From Paraburkholderia eburnea (GTDB lineage: Bacteria > Pseudomonadota > Gammaproteobacteria > Burkholderiales > Burkholderiaceae), in the NCBI RefSeq assembly GCF_002917095.1, contig NZ_PQGA01000023.1, positions 1 through 64,000 of the forward strand: 64,000 nucleotides of DNA, read 5' to 3'. The position numbers were made by a program, and so were the translations under genes. The notes under the pieces were generated by a model. That model did no database searches, was not told the origin of the DNA, and saw only the letters and a program-made list of their open reading frames with translations. The stretch's first letter is position 1. Each line of letters opens with the position of its first letter. Positions 8,287 through 17,687 of this stretch are shown piece after piece.

Positions 8287-8715
8287 TTGTTCCAGGGGGC
8301 GTCGGCGCTGACACTCGATGCGAAAGGACGGATGTCGATTCCGTCTCGCTATCGGGACGCGCTGCAACAACAGGCAGAAGGCCGGGTGACGATCACCAAG
8401 CACCCGGACGGCTGCCTGTTGCTATTTCCGCGCCCCGAATGGGAAGTGTTCCGCGCGAAAGTCGCAGCGTTGCCGATGGACGCTCACTGGTGGCGCCGCA
8501 TTTTTCTCGGCAACGCGTCCGATGTCGATCTCGACAGCGCGGGCCGCGTGCTCGTCTCACCTGAATTACGTCTTGCAGCGGGAATGGAAAAGGAAGTCAT
8601 GCTGCTTGGCATGGGTAGTCATTTTGAGTTGTGGGATGCGCAGACCTACGCCGCGAAGGAACAGGCGGCGATGGCTCAAGGCATGCCCGACGCCTTGAAG
8701 AATTTCACGTTCTGA
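8287..8715 (+). CDS. mraZ: Transcriptional regulator MraZ
   Basis: A 142-residue double SpoVT/AbrB-like DNA-binding protein, usually a ring-shaped oligomer that represses its own dcw operon. Two copies of the DxxGR motif are visible: LDAKGRMSIPSRYR and LDSAGRVLVSPELR. I choose the TTG at 8287-8289, which gives MFQGASALTLDAKGR, the standard family N-terminus; AAGGGGAG at 8275-8282 sits just before it. The ATG at 8263 would add eight residues and has a poorer ribosome site. First gene of the cluster, 18 bases ahead of rsmH. Confidence 0.9.
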   Translation: MFQGASALTLDAKGRMSIPSRYRDALQQQAEGRVTITKHPDGCLLLFPRPEWEVFRAKVAALPMDAHWWRRIFLGNASDVDLDSAGRVLVSPELRLAAGMEKEVMLLGMGSHFELWDAQTYAAKEQAAMAQGMPDALKNFTF

Positions 8716-8733
8716 TCGCGGGTTAAAAACGCT

Positions 8734-9687
8734 ATGGCATCTGCGATGGGACAAGGATTGCAGCATCGCACGGTGCTGCTGGATGAAGCGGTCGATGCGC
8801 TCGTAACGCGCGCGGACGGCGTCTATGTGGACGGCACGTTCGGGCGTGGCGGCCACAGCCGCGCCGTGCTCGGCCGGCTCGCAGAAGGCGGCCGGCTGAT
8901 CGCGTTCGACAAGGATCCGCTGGCGATCGCCACCGCCGAACAGGTGGGCGACGCGCGGTTCTCGATCGTGCACGAAAGTTTTGCTTCACTGCGCGACGCT
9001 CTGGCCGAGCGCGGGGTAGGGCGCGTGTCGGGTGTGCTGCTGGACCTGGGCGTGTCGTCGCCGCAAATCGACGACCCGCAGCGGGGCTTCAGCTTTCGCG
9101 CCAATGGTCCGCTCGACATGCGGATGGACCCGACGCGCGGCGAGTCCGCTGCCGACTGGCTCGCGCGGGCCACGGTGCAGGAACTGACGGAGGTGATTCG
9201 AGATTATGGGGAAGAACGGTTTGCTTTTCAGATTGCAAAGGCGCTTGTTGCTCGCCGGGCAGAGTCCGACCGTCTCGGGCCTCTCGACAGCACGGGCGAG
9301 CTTGCCCAAATCGTGGCTAACGCCGTCAAAACCCGTGAGAAGGGTAAGGACCCGGCAACCCGCACCTTTCAGGCTATACGGATTCACGTCAATCAAGAGC
9401 TTGCGGAGCTGCAGGTCGTTCTAGAAGCAGCTTTGTCGTTGCTGGAACAGGGGGGGCGGCTCGTGGTCATCAGCTTTCATTCGCTGGAAGACCGGATCGT
9501 GAAGCGGTTCATGCAGGCTAACGCCACGGCGCCGGCGATCGATCGCCGTTTGCCGATCCGTGCCGTGGATCTGCCCAGCCCGCCCCTGAAGCTGCTCGGG
9601 CGCGTGTTCGCAAGCGACGAAGAAGTCGCGGCGAACCCGCGCGCCCGTTCGGCTGTGATGCGCATTGCGGAGCGCATCGCACCATGA
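8734..9687 (+). CDS. rsmH: 16S rRNA (cytosine(1402)-N(4))-methyltransferase
   Basis: A 317-residue SAM-dependent methyltransferase (MraW) that methylates N4 of C1402 in 16S rRNA. SAM-binding motifs are GTFGRGGHSRAVL (~33-45) and LLDLGVSSPQIDDP (~104), followed by RGFSFRANGPLDMRMD; VVISFHSLEDRIVKRF near the C-terminus is a family signature. The ribosome site before the ATG at 8734 is weak and a second ATG (8746) is possible. Its stop overlaps the ftsL start by 4 bases. Confidence 0.95.
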   Translation: MASAMGQGLQHRTVLLDEAVDALVTRADGVYVDGTFGRGGHSRAVLGRLAEGGRLIAFDKDPLAIATAEQVGDARFSIVHESFASLRDALAERGVGRVSGVLLDLGVSSPQIDDPQRGFSFRANGPLDMRMDPTRGESAADWLARATVQELTEVIRDYGEERFAFQIAKALVARRAESDRLGPLDSTGELAQIVANAVKTREKGKDPATRTFQAIRIHVNQELAELQVVLEAALSLLEQGGRLVVISFHSLEDRIVKRFMQANATAPAIDRRLPIRAVDLPSPPLKLLGRVFASDEEVAANPRARSAVMRIAERIAP

Positions 9688-10046
9688 ATCGCCTGAACAT
9701 CTTCCTGCTGATCGTCGTCATGGGCTGCGCGTTGTCAGTCGTCAACGCCACCAATCAGCAGCGGCAGATTTTCATCCAGTTGCAACGCGCGCAGTCGCAG
9801 GAGCGTCAGCTCCAGCAGGACTACGCGCAGCTTCAATATCAGCAGAGCGCGCTGTCCCGGACGTCGCGCGTTGAACAGCTCGCTACCGATTCACTCAAGA
9901 TGCAGCCCGTGACGACCGGACGCACGCAATATCTGACGCTCGCACCGGGCGCGGCCACGGCTGTGGACGCGCCCGTGCCCACGTCCGCGCCCGCTATCGC
10001 CTCGGCGCCTGCCGCCGCGAACGGCCGTCGTGGAGGTGCGCGATGA
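9684..10046 (+). CDS. ftsL: Cell division protein FtsL
   Basis: A 120-residue bitopic inner-membrane protein of the FtsQLB divisome subcomplex. It has a short cytoplasmic N-terminus, one transmembrane helix (IFLLIVVMGCALSVV), then a Gln-rich coiled coil (~25-55) in the periplasm. The C-terminal ~30 residues are an Ala/Pro-rich tail. It overlaps rsmH and ftsI by 4 bases each, which suggests translational coupling. Confidence 0.9.
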   Translation: MNRLNIFLLIVVMGCALSVVNATNQQRQIFIQLQRAQSQERQLQQDYAQLQYQQSALSRTSRVEQLATDSLKMQPVTTGRTQYLTLAPGAATAVDAPVPTSAPAIASAPAAANGRRGGAR

Positions 10047-11965
10047 AAAAGGGCAACAGCCGCAAGAGCGTCGCCTTCAGCGCCAATCCGATTCTCTCCG
10101 TGCGCCTGCCGATGTGGCGCTCGAAGCTCGTCGTCTTCATGCTGTTCATGGCGTTCGTCGCGCTCGCCGCGCGCGCGTTCTGGATCCAGGGGCCGGGCAA
10201 CGCCTTCTATCAGAAGCAGGGCGAAAGCCGCTATCAGCGCACCATCGAGCTGGCCGCCACGCGCGGCAAGATTCTCGACCGCAACGGCCTCGTGCTCGCG
10301 ACGAGCCTGCCCGTGCGCGCGATCTGGGCGATTCCCGAAGCCGTGCCCGACGATCTCGGCGCCGACAAGCTCAACCAGCTCGGCAAGCTGCTCGACATGT
10401 CGAGCAAAGACCTGCGCGCGAAGCTCTCCGAAGACAAGACCTTCGTGTACGTGAAGCGTCAGGTGCCGCTCGACGTCGCGCAGCAAATCACGGCGCTCGA
10501 CATTCCCGGCATTTATCAGCGCAACGAATACAAACGTTTCTATCCGGAAGGCGACGTCACGGCCCACTTGATCGGCTTCACCAATGTGGAAGACGAGGGC
10601 CAGGAAGGCGTGGAGCTGTCGGACCAGAAGATTCTCGCGGGCGTGCCCGGCATTCGGCACGTCATCAAGGACCGCATGGGCCACATCGTCGAGGACGTGG
10701 ATGAGACGGTCGTGCCGCACGATGGTACGGACGTCGAACTGTCGATCGACAGCAAGATTCAATACATCGCGTATTCGAACCTGAAGGCCGCGGTCGAGAA
10801 GTTCAAGGCCAAGGCGGGCGCCGCGATGGTGGTGGACGTGCGCACGGGCGAAGTGCTCGCGCTCGTCAACTATCCGACCTACAACCCGAACGACCGCTCG
10901 CACCTCACGGGCGAGCAGTTGCGCAACCGCATTCTCACGGACGTGTTCGAGCCGGGCTCGATCATGAAGCCGTTCACGGTGTCGCTGGCCCTCGATCTGC
11001 ACCGCGTCTCGCCGACTACACTGGTGGATACGGGTGCGGGCCACTTCACCCTCGACGGCGCGACCATTACCGATGACGCCGGTTTTGGCGTGCTCACCGT
11101 GGGCGGCGTGATCCAGAAGTCGAGCAACATCGGCGCGACCAAGATCGCGATGACGCTGCGCCCCGAAGAGATGTGGAACATGTATACCAGCATCGGTCTC
11201 GGGCAGGCGCCGAAGGTCGGGTTCCCCGGCGCGGCGCCGGGCCGCCTGCGTCCGTGGAAAAGCTGGCGCCGCATCGAGCAGGCGACGATGTCGTACGGCT
11301 ACGGCCTGTCGGTGTCGCTGTTCCAGCTCGCGCGCGCGTACACGGCCATCGCCCACGACGGCCAGATCCTGCCCGTGTCGATCTTCCGCCACGCCGGCGA
11401 CGACCAGCCCGCGGTCGGCACCCAGGTGTTCGCACCCACGACCGCGCGCGAAGTGCGCACGATGCTCGAAAGCGTGGTGTCGAAGGAGGGCACCTCGCCC
11501 GAAGCCGCGGTGCCCGGTTACCGCGTGGGCGGCAAGTCCGGCACGGCGTACAAGCATGGCCCGCACGGCTATGACCATTCGAAGTACCGCGCGTCCTTCG
11601 TCGGCATGGCGCCGATGCCGAATCCGCGCATCGTCGTCGCCGTGACGGTGGACGAGCCGACGGCGGGCAGCCACTTCGGCGGCGCGGTGTCGGGTCCGGT
11701 GTTCTCGGGCATCGTCGGCGATACGCTGCGCTCGCTCAACGTGCCGCCCGACATGCCGGTCAAGCAGCTCGTCGTGTCCGACGACAGCGGGTCGGCGACG
11801 GTCGCTGCGAATGGGCCGGGTACGCCCGGCGCAGCGAAGGCGCCGAACGCAGCGGCCACGCCCGCGAAGCACGCCGCCAACACGGCCACGCTCAAGAGCC
11901 CGTCCGGCGCGCATCACATGACCGTCGCCGACAACGTTAAAACCCGACCCGGAGTCGTCCGATGA
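10043..11965 (+). CDS. ftsI: Peptidoglycan D,D-transpeptidase FtsI (PBP3)
   Basis: A 640-residue septal class B penicillin-binding protein. It has one N-terminal membrane anchor (~30-50), a pedestal domain (~70-250) and a transpeptidase domain. Catalytic motifs are the serine SIMK in EPGSIMKPFTVS (~305), SSN (~363) and KSGT in VGGKSGTAYKHG (~498). The C-terminus (~580-640) is a low-complexity Ala/Pro/Gly tail longer than the minimal fold. It cross-links peptidoglycan at the septum with FtsW. It overlaps ftsL and murE by ATGA. Confidence 0.96.
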   Translation: MKKGNSRKSVAFSANPILSVRLPMWRSKLVVFMLFMAFVALAARAFWIQGPGNAFYQKQGESRYQRTIELAATRGKILDRNGLVLATSLPVRAIWAIPEAVPDDLGADKLNQLGKLLDMSSKDLRAKLSEDKTFVYVKRQVPLDVAQQITALDIPGIYQRNEYKRFYPEGDVTAHLIGFTNVEDEGQEGVELSDQKILAGVPGIRHVIKDRMGHIVEDVDETVVPHDGTDVELSIDSKIQYIAYSNLKAAVEKFKAKAGAAMVVDVRTGEVLALVNYPTYNPNDRSHLTGEQLRNRILTDVFEPGSIMKPFTVSLALDLHRVSPTTLVDTGAGHFTLDGATITDDAGFGVLTVGGVIQKSSNIGATKIAMTLRPEEMWNMYTSIGLGQAPKVGFPGAAPGRLRPWKSWRRIEQATMSYGYGLSVSLFQLARAYTAIAHDGQILPVSIFRHAGDDQPAVGTQVFAPTTAREVRTMLESVVSKEGTSPEAAVPGYRVGGKSGTAYKHGPHGYDHSKYRASFVGMAPMPNPRIVVAVTVDEPTAGSHFGGAVSGPVFSGIVGDTLRSLNVPPDMPVKQLVVSDDSGSATVAANGPGTPGAAKAPNAAATPAKHAANTATLKSPSGAHHMTVADNVKTRPGVVR

Positions 11966-13539
11966 GCGCCACGCGCACCCAGCATCCCGCGCACCGGCAG
12001 ATCGTGGACGCCCTCGCGTGGCTGCGCGCGCGCATCGCGAACGCAGCCAATCTGCACGCCGACACCCGATCGCTCCAGCCGGGCGACGTGTTTCTCGCCT
12101 ACGCCGTCGAAGGTGCGGACAACCGCCCGCATATCGAAAACGCGCTCGCGCGTGGCGCGGCGGCCGTCCTGTATCAGCCGGAAGGCTATGTCGCGCAACC
12201 TGGCGGCACGTTCGATGTCGCGCAGGCGCAGAACGCGCTCGCCGTGCCGCAACTCGACGTGCTCGCGGGCGAAATCGCCAGCGGCTGGTACAACGATCCG
12301 AGCGACGCCATGCTCGTGGTCGGCGTGACCGGCACTAACGGCAAGACCTCGTGCAGCCAGTGGATCGCCTCGGCGCTCACGGCCATTGGCCAGAAGTGCG
12401 CGATCGTCGGCACGCTCGGCAGCGGTTTCGTCGGCCAGCTCGTGCATACCGGTTTCACGACGCCCGACGCGCCGCAACTGCAGCGCTCGCTCGCGCAATT
12501 GCGTCAGCAGGGCGCGCAGGCCGTGGCGATGGAAGTGTCGTCGCATGCGCTGCATCAGGGCCGCGTGAACGGCACGTCGTTCGATATCGCGATCTTCACG
12601 AATCTCACGCAGGACCACCTCGACTATCACCGCACCTTCGAAGCCTACGAGGCCGCGAAGGCGCGTCTGTTTGCGTGGCCTGGCCTGCGCGCCGCCGTCA
12701 TCAACGCCGACGATGCCGCCGGCCGGCGCCTGATCGCCGCCACGCGCGGCACGGCGCGCACGATCGCCTACGGCGTGAATACACCCGCCGCCGATGCGCC
12801 GGTCGCCGACGCCTGGCTGCGCGCGAAAGACGTGCGCGCGACCGCGACGGGCACCGCGTTCCATCTGGAAACGTCGGATTGGGGCGAAGCCAATATCGAA
12901 GTGCAGACACTGGGTCTTTTCAACGTCAGCAATCTGCTCGGCGTGCTGGGCGCGCTGCTGGCGGCGAACGTGCCGCTTCTCGCCGCGCTCAACGAAGTTG
13001 CGAAGCTGCAGCCGGTCAACGGCCGCATGGAGCGTCTGGGCGGCCGCGCCGATCACGATGAACCGCTCGTCGTGATCGATTACGCGCATACGCCCGACGC
13101 ACTTGAAAAAACCCTCGACGCGCTGCGCCCGATGGCGGCGGCGCGCGGCGGCAAGCTCATCTGCATGTTCGGTTGCGGCGGCGACCGCGATGCGACCAAG
13201 CGCCCGCTGATGGGCGCGATCGCCGAGCGTCTGGCCGATCAAACCGTCGTGACGAGCGACAACCCGCGCAGCGAAGCGCCGGCCACGATCATCGACCAGA
13301 TCGTCGGCGGCATGCGCGAACCCGCGAAGGCGCGCCGCATCGAGGACCGCGCCAGCGCGATCCTGCAGGCGGTGCGCGGCGCGGCCAAGGAAGACGTCAT
13401 CGTGCTGGCCGGCAAGGGGCACGAGGCAACTCAGGAAATCATGGGCAAGAAGCGCGCGTTCTCCGATCAGGATCACGCGCGCCTTGCCCTCGCTGCCCGT
13501 CCGACTTCCGATCGGCAAGGGCGCGGAGGCGGTGAATGA
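11962..13539 (+). CDS. murE: UDP-N-acetylmuramoyl-tripeptide synthetase MurE (meso-DAP type)
   Basis: A 525-residue Mur ligase that adds meso-diaminopimelate to UDP-MurNAc-L-Ala-D-Glu. The ATP P-loop GVTGTNGKTSCSQW lies at ~119-132, substrate motifs NLTQDHLDYH and VIDYAHTPDALEKTL are present, and the DNPR motif (VTSDNPRSE, ~432) marks diaminopimelate rather than lysine specificity. Cytoplasmic. It overlaps ftsI and murF by 4 bases. Confidence 0.96.
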   Translation: MSATRTQHPAHRQIVDALAWLRARIANAANLHADTRSLQPGDVFLAYAVEGADNRPHIENALARGAAAVLYQPEGYVAQPGGTFDVAQAQNALAVPQLDVLAGEIASGWYNDPSDAMLVVGVTGTNGKTSCSQWIASALTAIGQKCAIVGTLGSGFVGQLVHTGFTTPDAPQLQRSLAQLRQQGAQAVAMEVSSHALHQGRVNGTSFDIAIFTNLTQDHLDYHRTFEAYEAAKARLFAWPGLRAAVINADDAAGRRLIAATRGTARTIAYGVNTPAADAPVADAWLRAKDVRATATGTAFHLETSDWGEANIEVQTLGLFNVSNLLGVLGALLAANVPLLAALNEVAKLQPVNGRMERLGGRADHDEPLVVIDYAHTPDALEKTLDALRPMAAARGGKLICMFGCGGDRDATKRPLMGAIAERLADQTVVTSDNPRSEAPATIIDQIVGGMREPAKARRIEDRASAILQAVRGAAKEDVIVLAGKGHEATQEIMGKKRAFSDQDHARLALAARPTSDRQGRGGGE

Positions 13540-14948
13540 CAATGCTTTCCCTGCGCGAAGCTGCGGCGCTGATTCCCGGCGCCAGCGTTCTCGGCGACGA
13601 GAACGCCACCTTCGAACGCATCTCGACCGACAGCCGCACGACCGGCCCCGGCGACCTTTTCGTCGCGCTCAAGGGCGAGCGTTTCGACGCGCACGACTTC
13701 CTGCCCGAAGTGGCGGGGCGCAACGTGAGCGCGGCGCTCGTTTCGCGCAGCCCCGGCGACTGGCGCGTTCCCGCGCTGCGCGTGGACGACACGCGCGCGG
13801 CGCTGGGCGCGCTCGCGCTCGGCTGGCGGCGCCGTTTCACGATGCCGCTCGTTGCCGTGACGGGCAGCAACGGCAAGACCACGGTCAAGGAAATGATCGC
13901 GTCGATCTTCGCCGCTGCGGTGGGCGAAGACGCGCGCCTGGCGACTGCGGGCAATCTGAACAACGACATCGGCGTGCCGCTCACGCTGCTGCGCCTGAGC
14001 GCGGCGCATCGGCTCGCCGTGGTCGAACTCGGCATGAATCATCCCGGCGAAACCGACCTGCTCGCGAAATTCGCCGAGCCGACCGTGGCCGTGGTGAACA
14101 ACGCGCAGCGCGAGCACCAGGAGTTCATGGCGACGGTGGAAGCCGTCGCGCTCGAACACGCGAGCGTGATCCACGCACTCAAGCCCGAAGGCACGGCCGT
14201 GTTTCCCGCCGACGACGCCTACGCGGGCATCTGGCGCGTCGCCGCGACAGGCTCGCAGGTGCTCGACTTCGCGCTGCATACGAACGAGCGCGCCGTCGAT
14301 GCGGCGGTGACGGGCAAGCTCGACGGTTCGCGCCTCGCGGTCGCGACGCCCGAAGGCCATCTCGAAGTCGAACTGAAAGTGCTCGGCGCACACAACGCGC
14401 ACAACGCGCTCGCGGCCACGGCGGCGGCGATTGCGGCGGGCGTGTCGCTCGAAGCCATCCGTCGCGGTCTCGAAGCATTCGAGCCGGTGAAGGGCCGTTT
14501 GCAGGTCAAACGCGCGGCGCTTGCGGAACTTGCGGGCGCCAAGGTGATCGATGACACCTACAACGCGAACCCCGATTCCGTGCGCGCGGCCATCGACGTG
14601 CTCGCTTCGCACCACGCGCCGCGCGTGCTGGTGCTCGGCGACATGGGCGAAGTCGGCGATAACGGCCCGGCGTTCCACCGCGAGGTGGGCGCCTACGCGA
14701 AGGAGCGCGGCATCGACGCGCTTTACACGCTTGGCGGCGCGGCACGCGATATCTCGACGGCTTTCGGCGCAGGCGCGCTGCACGCCGCCGACGTGAGCGA
14801 GCTGGTTCGCGCACTCGCTGGCGCCGGTTACGGCGCTAGCGCCACGATTCTCGTGAAAGGCTCGCGCTTCATGCAGATGGAGCGCGTCGTGACGGCTTTG
14901 ACGAACCCGCAACCCACCGCACCGGACGCAGCGTCCGGCGCGCACTGA
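13536..14948 (+). CDS. murF: UDP-N-acetylmuramoyl-tripeptide-D-Ala-D-Ala ligase MurF
   Basis: A 470-residue Mur ligase that attaches D-Ala-D-Ala, the product of Ddl encoded downstream. The P-loop VTGSNGKTTVKEM is near residue 108, followed by NLNNDIGVPLTLL and ELGMNHPGE; DDTYNANPDSVRAA is the usual C-terminal domain signature. It overlaps murE and lies 20 bases before mraY. Confidence 0.96.
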   Translation: MTMLSLREAAALIPGASVLGDENATFERISTDSRTTGPGDLFVALKGERFDAHDFLPEVAGRNVSAALVSRSPGDWRVPALRVDDTRAALGALALGWRRRFTMPLVAVTGSNGKTTVKEMIASIFAAAVGEDARLATAGNLNNDIGVPLTLLRLSAAHRLAVVELGMNHPGETDLLAKFAEPTVAVVNNAQREHQEFMATVEAVALEHASVIHALKPEGTAVFPADDAYAGIWRVAATGSQVLDFALHTNERAVDAAVTGKLDGSRLAVATPEGHLEVELKVLGAHNAHNALAATAAAIAAGVSLEAIRRGLEAFEPVKGRLQVKRAALAELAGAKVIDDTYNANPDSVRAAIDVLASHHAPRVLVLGDMGEVGDNGPAFHREVGAYAKERGIDALYTLGGAARDISTAFGAGALHAADVSELVRALAGAGYGASATILVKGSRFMQMERVVTALTNPQPTAPDAASGAH

Positions 14949-14968
14949 ATTTCTAAGGAATACAAGGC

Positions 14969-16138
14969 ATGCTACTGGCGCTGGCGCAATGGCTGCAGAA
15001 TGACGCAAGCTTCTTGCGCGTGTTCAGTTATCTGACGTTTCGTGCGGTGATGGCCACCATCACCGCGATGGCGATCGGGCTTTTTCTCGGGCCCTGGGTC
15101 ATTCGCAAGCTCACCGAAATGAAGGTCGGCCAGGCCGTGCGCACGGACGGCCCGCAGACTCACCTCGTGAAGTCCGGCACGCCCACCATGGGCGGCGTGC
15201 TGATTCTGCTGGGCATCGCCGTCGCCACGCTGCTGTGGGGCGATCTGTCGAACCGCTTCATCTGGATCGTGATGCTCGTCACGTTCGGCTTTGGCGCGAT
15301 CGGCTGGGTCGACGACTATCGCAAGGTGGTCTACAAGGACCCGCGCGGCATGTCGTCGCGCGAAAAGTACTTCTGGCAGTCGGTGATCGGCCTGTTCGCG
15401 GCGGTGTATCTCGCCTTTAGCGTGTCCGAGGCGAACAACGTGCGCGTGTTCGACCTGTTCATGGCGTGGGTGCGTAGCGGCCTGTCGATGGGCCTGCCCG
15501 CGCGCGCGGACCTCTTGCTGCCGTTCCTGAAGTCGATGACCTATCCGCTCGGCGTGTGGGGCTTCATCGCGCTCACGTATTTCGTGATCGTCGGCGCGAG
15601 CAACGCCGTGAACCTCACCGACGGCCTCGACGGTCTCGTCATCATGCCGGTCGTGCTGGTGGGCGCGTCGCTGGGCGTGTTCGCCTACGTGATGGGCAGC
15701 TCGGTCTACTCGAAATATCTGCTGTTCCCGCACATTCCGGGCGCGGGCGAGCTGCTGATCTTCTGTTCGGCGATGGGCGGGGCGGGGCTCGCGTTCCTCT
15801 GGTTCAACACGTATCCCGCGCAGGTCTTCATGGGCGACGTGGGCGCGCTCGCGCTCGGCGGGGCGCTTGGCACCATCGCCGTGATCGTGCGACAGGAAAT
15901 CGTGCTCTTCATCATGGGCGGCATTTTCGTCGCGGAAACGCTCTCCGTGATGCTGCAGGTCACCTGGTTCAAGTACACGAAAAAGCGTTATGGCGAAGGC
16001 CGCCGCATCTTCAAGATGGCGCCGCTGCATCACCATTTCGAACTGTCGGGCTGGAAGGAAACGCAGGTGGTCGTGCGTTTCTGGGTCATCACGCTGATGC
16101 TGTGCCTGATCGGTTTGTCGACGCTCAAGCTGCGTTAA
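14969..16138 (+). CDS. mraY: Phospho-N-acetylmuramoyl-pentapeptide transferase MraY
   Basis: A 389-residue polytopic inner-membrane enzyme (about ten helices) that makes lipid I from UDP-MurNAc-pentapeptide and undecaprenyl phosphate. Active-site segments are GTPTMGGVLIL, GWVDDYRK (DD motif), NAVNLTDGLDGL, NTYPAQVFMGDVGALALG and MAPLHHHFE. Length is slightly above E. coli MraY. Confidence 0.96.
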   Translation: MLLALAQWLQNDASFLRVFSYLTFRAVMATITAMAIGLFLGPWVIRKLTEMKVGQAVRTDGPQTHLVKSGTPTMGGVLILLGIAVATLLWGDLSNRFIWIVMLVTFGFGAIGWVDDYRKVVYKDPRGMSSREKYFWQSVIGLFAAVYLAFSVSEANNVRVFDLFMAWVRSGLSMGLPARADLLLPFLKSMTYPLGVWGFIALTYFVIVGASNAVNLTDGLDGLVIMPVVLVGASLGVFAYVMGSSVYSKYLLFPHIPGAGELLIFCSAMGGAGLAFLWFNTYPAQVFMGDVGALALGGALGTIAVIVRQEIVLFIMGGIFVAETLSVMLQVTWFKYTKKRYGEGRRIFKMAPLHHHFELSGWKETQVVVRFWVITLMLCLIGLSTLKLR

Positions 16139-16166
16139 TCCATTTGCCTATTTAGGAAAGCAAGCG

Positions 16167-17687
16167 ATGTTTGGCGAGAAGTTTCGGGATCGGCAAAAGC
16201 CGATGGTGCTCGTGCTGGGACTCGGCGAATCGGGTCTCGCGATGGCGCGTTGGTGCGCGCGGCAGGGTTGCCGCCTGCGCATCGCCGACACGCGCGAGAC
16301 GCCGCCCGGTCTGGCCGAACTCGCCGTGCACGGCATCGATCCCACGCTTTTCGTCGGCGGTGCGTTTTCGACGGCGCTGCTCGAAGGCGTCGAAATCGTC
16401 GCGCTCAGCCCGGGTCTTTCGCCCCTGGCCGCCGACCTCGTGCCGCTGATCGCCGCCGCGCGCGAACAAGGCATCGAAGTCTGGGGCGAACTGGAACTCT
16501 TCGCGCAGGCGCTGCGTCACCTGGGCGAAAGCGGCTACGCGCCGAAGGTGCTCGCGATCACCGGCACGAACGGCAAGACCACCACCACGAGCCTCACCGG
16601 CATGCTCTGCGAGCGCGCGGGCAAGACCGTGGCAGTGGCGGGCAACATCAGCCCGGCCATGCTCGACAAGCTCGCCGAGGCCATCGACAACACCGCGCTG
16701 CCCGACGTCTGGGTGCTCGAACTGTCGAGCTTCCAGCTTGAGACGGCGCACACGTTCGAACCCGACGCGGCCACCGTCCTCAACATCACGCAGGATCACC
16801 TCGACTGGCACGGCGGCCTGGATGCTTACGCCGCCGCGAAGGGCCGCATCTTCGGCGCGCAGACCGTGCGCGTGCTCAACCGCGACGACGCGCGCGTGAT
16901 GTCGCTTGCGCGCGTGAAGGACAGCGGCGAGGCGCGCGTCGTGACCTTCGGCGTCAACGAGCCGCAGCGCGACGGCGACTACGGCCTCTCGCGCGATAAC
17001 GGCATGCAGTGGCTCGTGCAGGCGCACGACCGCGATGTCATCGACGAACCGGTTTCGGCGCGCCGGCGCAAGCAGCTCGACGCCGCGCCGGTGAATCTCG
17101 CCATGAAGCGCCTGATGCCCGTCGACGCACTGCGCATCCGCGGCCTGCACAACGCGGCCAACGCGCTCGCGGCTTTCGCGCTCGCGCGCGCGATCGACCT
17201 GTCGCCCGCGCCGCTGCTGCACGGGCTGCGCGAGTATCGCGGCGAGCCGCATCGCGTCGAACTGATCGCGTCGATCGACGGCATCGACTACGTGGACGAC
17301 AGCAAGGGCACCAACGTCGGCGCGACGGTGGCGGCGCTCGACGGTCTCGCGCAGCGCGCGGTGCTGATCGCGGGCGGCGACGGCAAGGGCCAGGACTTCG
17401 ATCCGCTGGCCGCGCCGGTGGCGCGCTGGTGCCGCGCGGTCATGCTGATCGGCCGCGATGCGCCGCAGATTCGCGCCGCGCTGGAAAGCACCGGCATCGC
17501 GCTCACCGATCACGCCACGCTCGAAGAAGCCACGCGCGCGGCCGCGACGCTCGCCGAGCCCGGCGACGTCGTGCTGCTCTCGCCCGCGTGCGCGAGCTTC
17601 GACATGTTCAAGGGCTACGCCCATCGCGCCGCTGTGTTCCGCGACACGGTGGAAGCCATCGCCGCAGAACGGGGGACGACGATATGA
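16167..17687 (+). CDS. murD: UDP-N-acetylmuramoyl-L-alanine-D-glutamate ligase MurD
   Basis: A 506-residue Mur ligase that adds D-glutamate. It has an N-terminal Rossmann-like domain (VLGLGESGLAMARW), the P-loop ITGTNGKTTTTSLTG (~131-145), NITQDHLDWHG, and VDDSKGTNVGATV in the C-terminal domain. It is about 70 residues longer than E. coli MurD; the extra sequence lies mainly in the Arg/Asp-rich stretch around residues 255-310, as in other Burkholderiaceae. It overlaps ftsW by ATGA. Confidence 0.95.
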   Translation: MFGEKFRDRQKPMVLVLGLGESGLAMARWCARQGCRLRIADTRETPPGLAELAVHGIDPTLFVGGAFSTALLEGVEIVALSPGLSPLAADLVPLIAAAREQGIEVWGELELFAQALRHLGESGYAPKVLAITGTNGKTTTTSLTGMLCERAGKTVAVAGNISPAMLDKLAEAIDNTALPDVWVLELSSFQLETAHTFEPDAATVLNITQDHLDWHGGLDAYAAAKGRIFGAQTVRVLNRDDARVMSLARVKDSGEARVVTFGVNEPQRDGDYGLSRDNGMQWLVQAHDRDVIDEPVSARRRKQLDAAPVNLAMKRLMPVDALRIRGLHNAANALAAFALARAIDLSPAPLLHGLREYRGEPHRVELIASIDGIDYVDDSKGTNVGATVAALDGLAQRAVLIAGGDGKGQDFDPLAAPVARWCRAVMLIGRDAPQIRAALESTGIALTDHATLEEATRAAATLAEPGDVVLLSPACASFDMFKGYAHRAAVFRDTVEAIAAERGTTI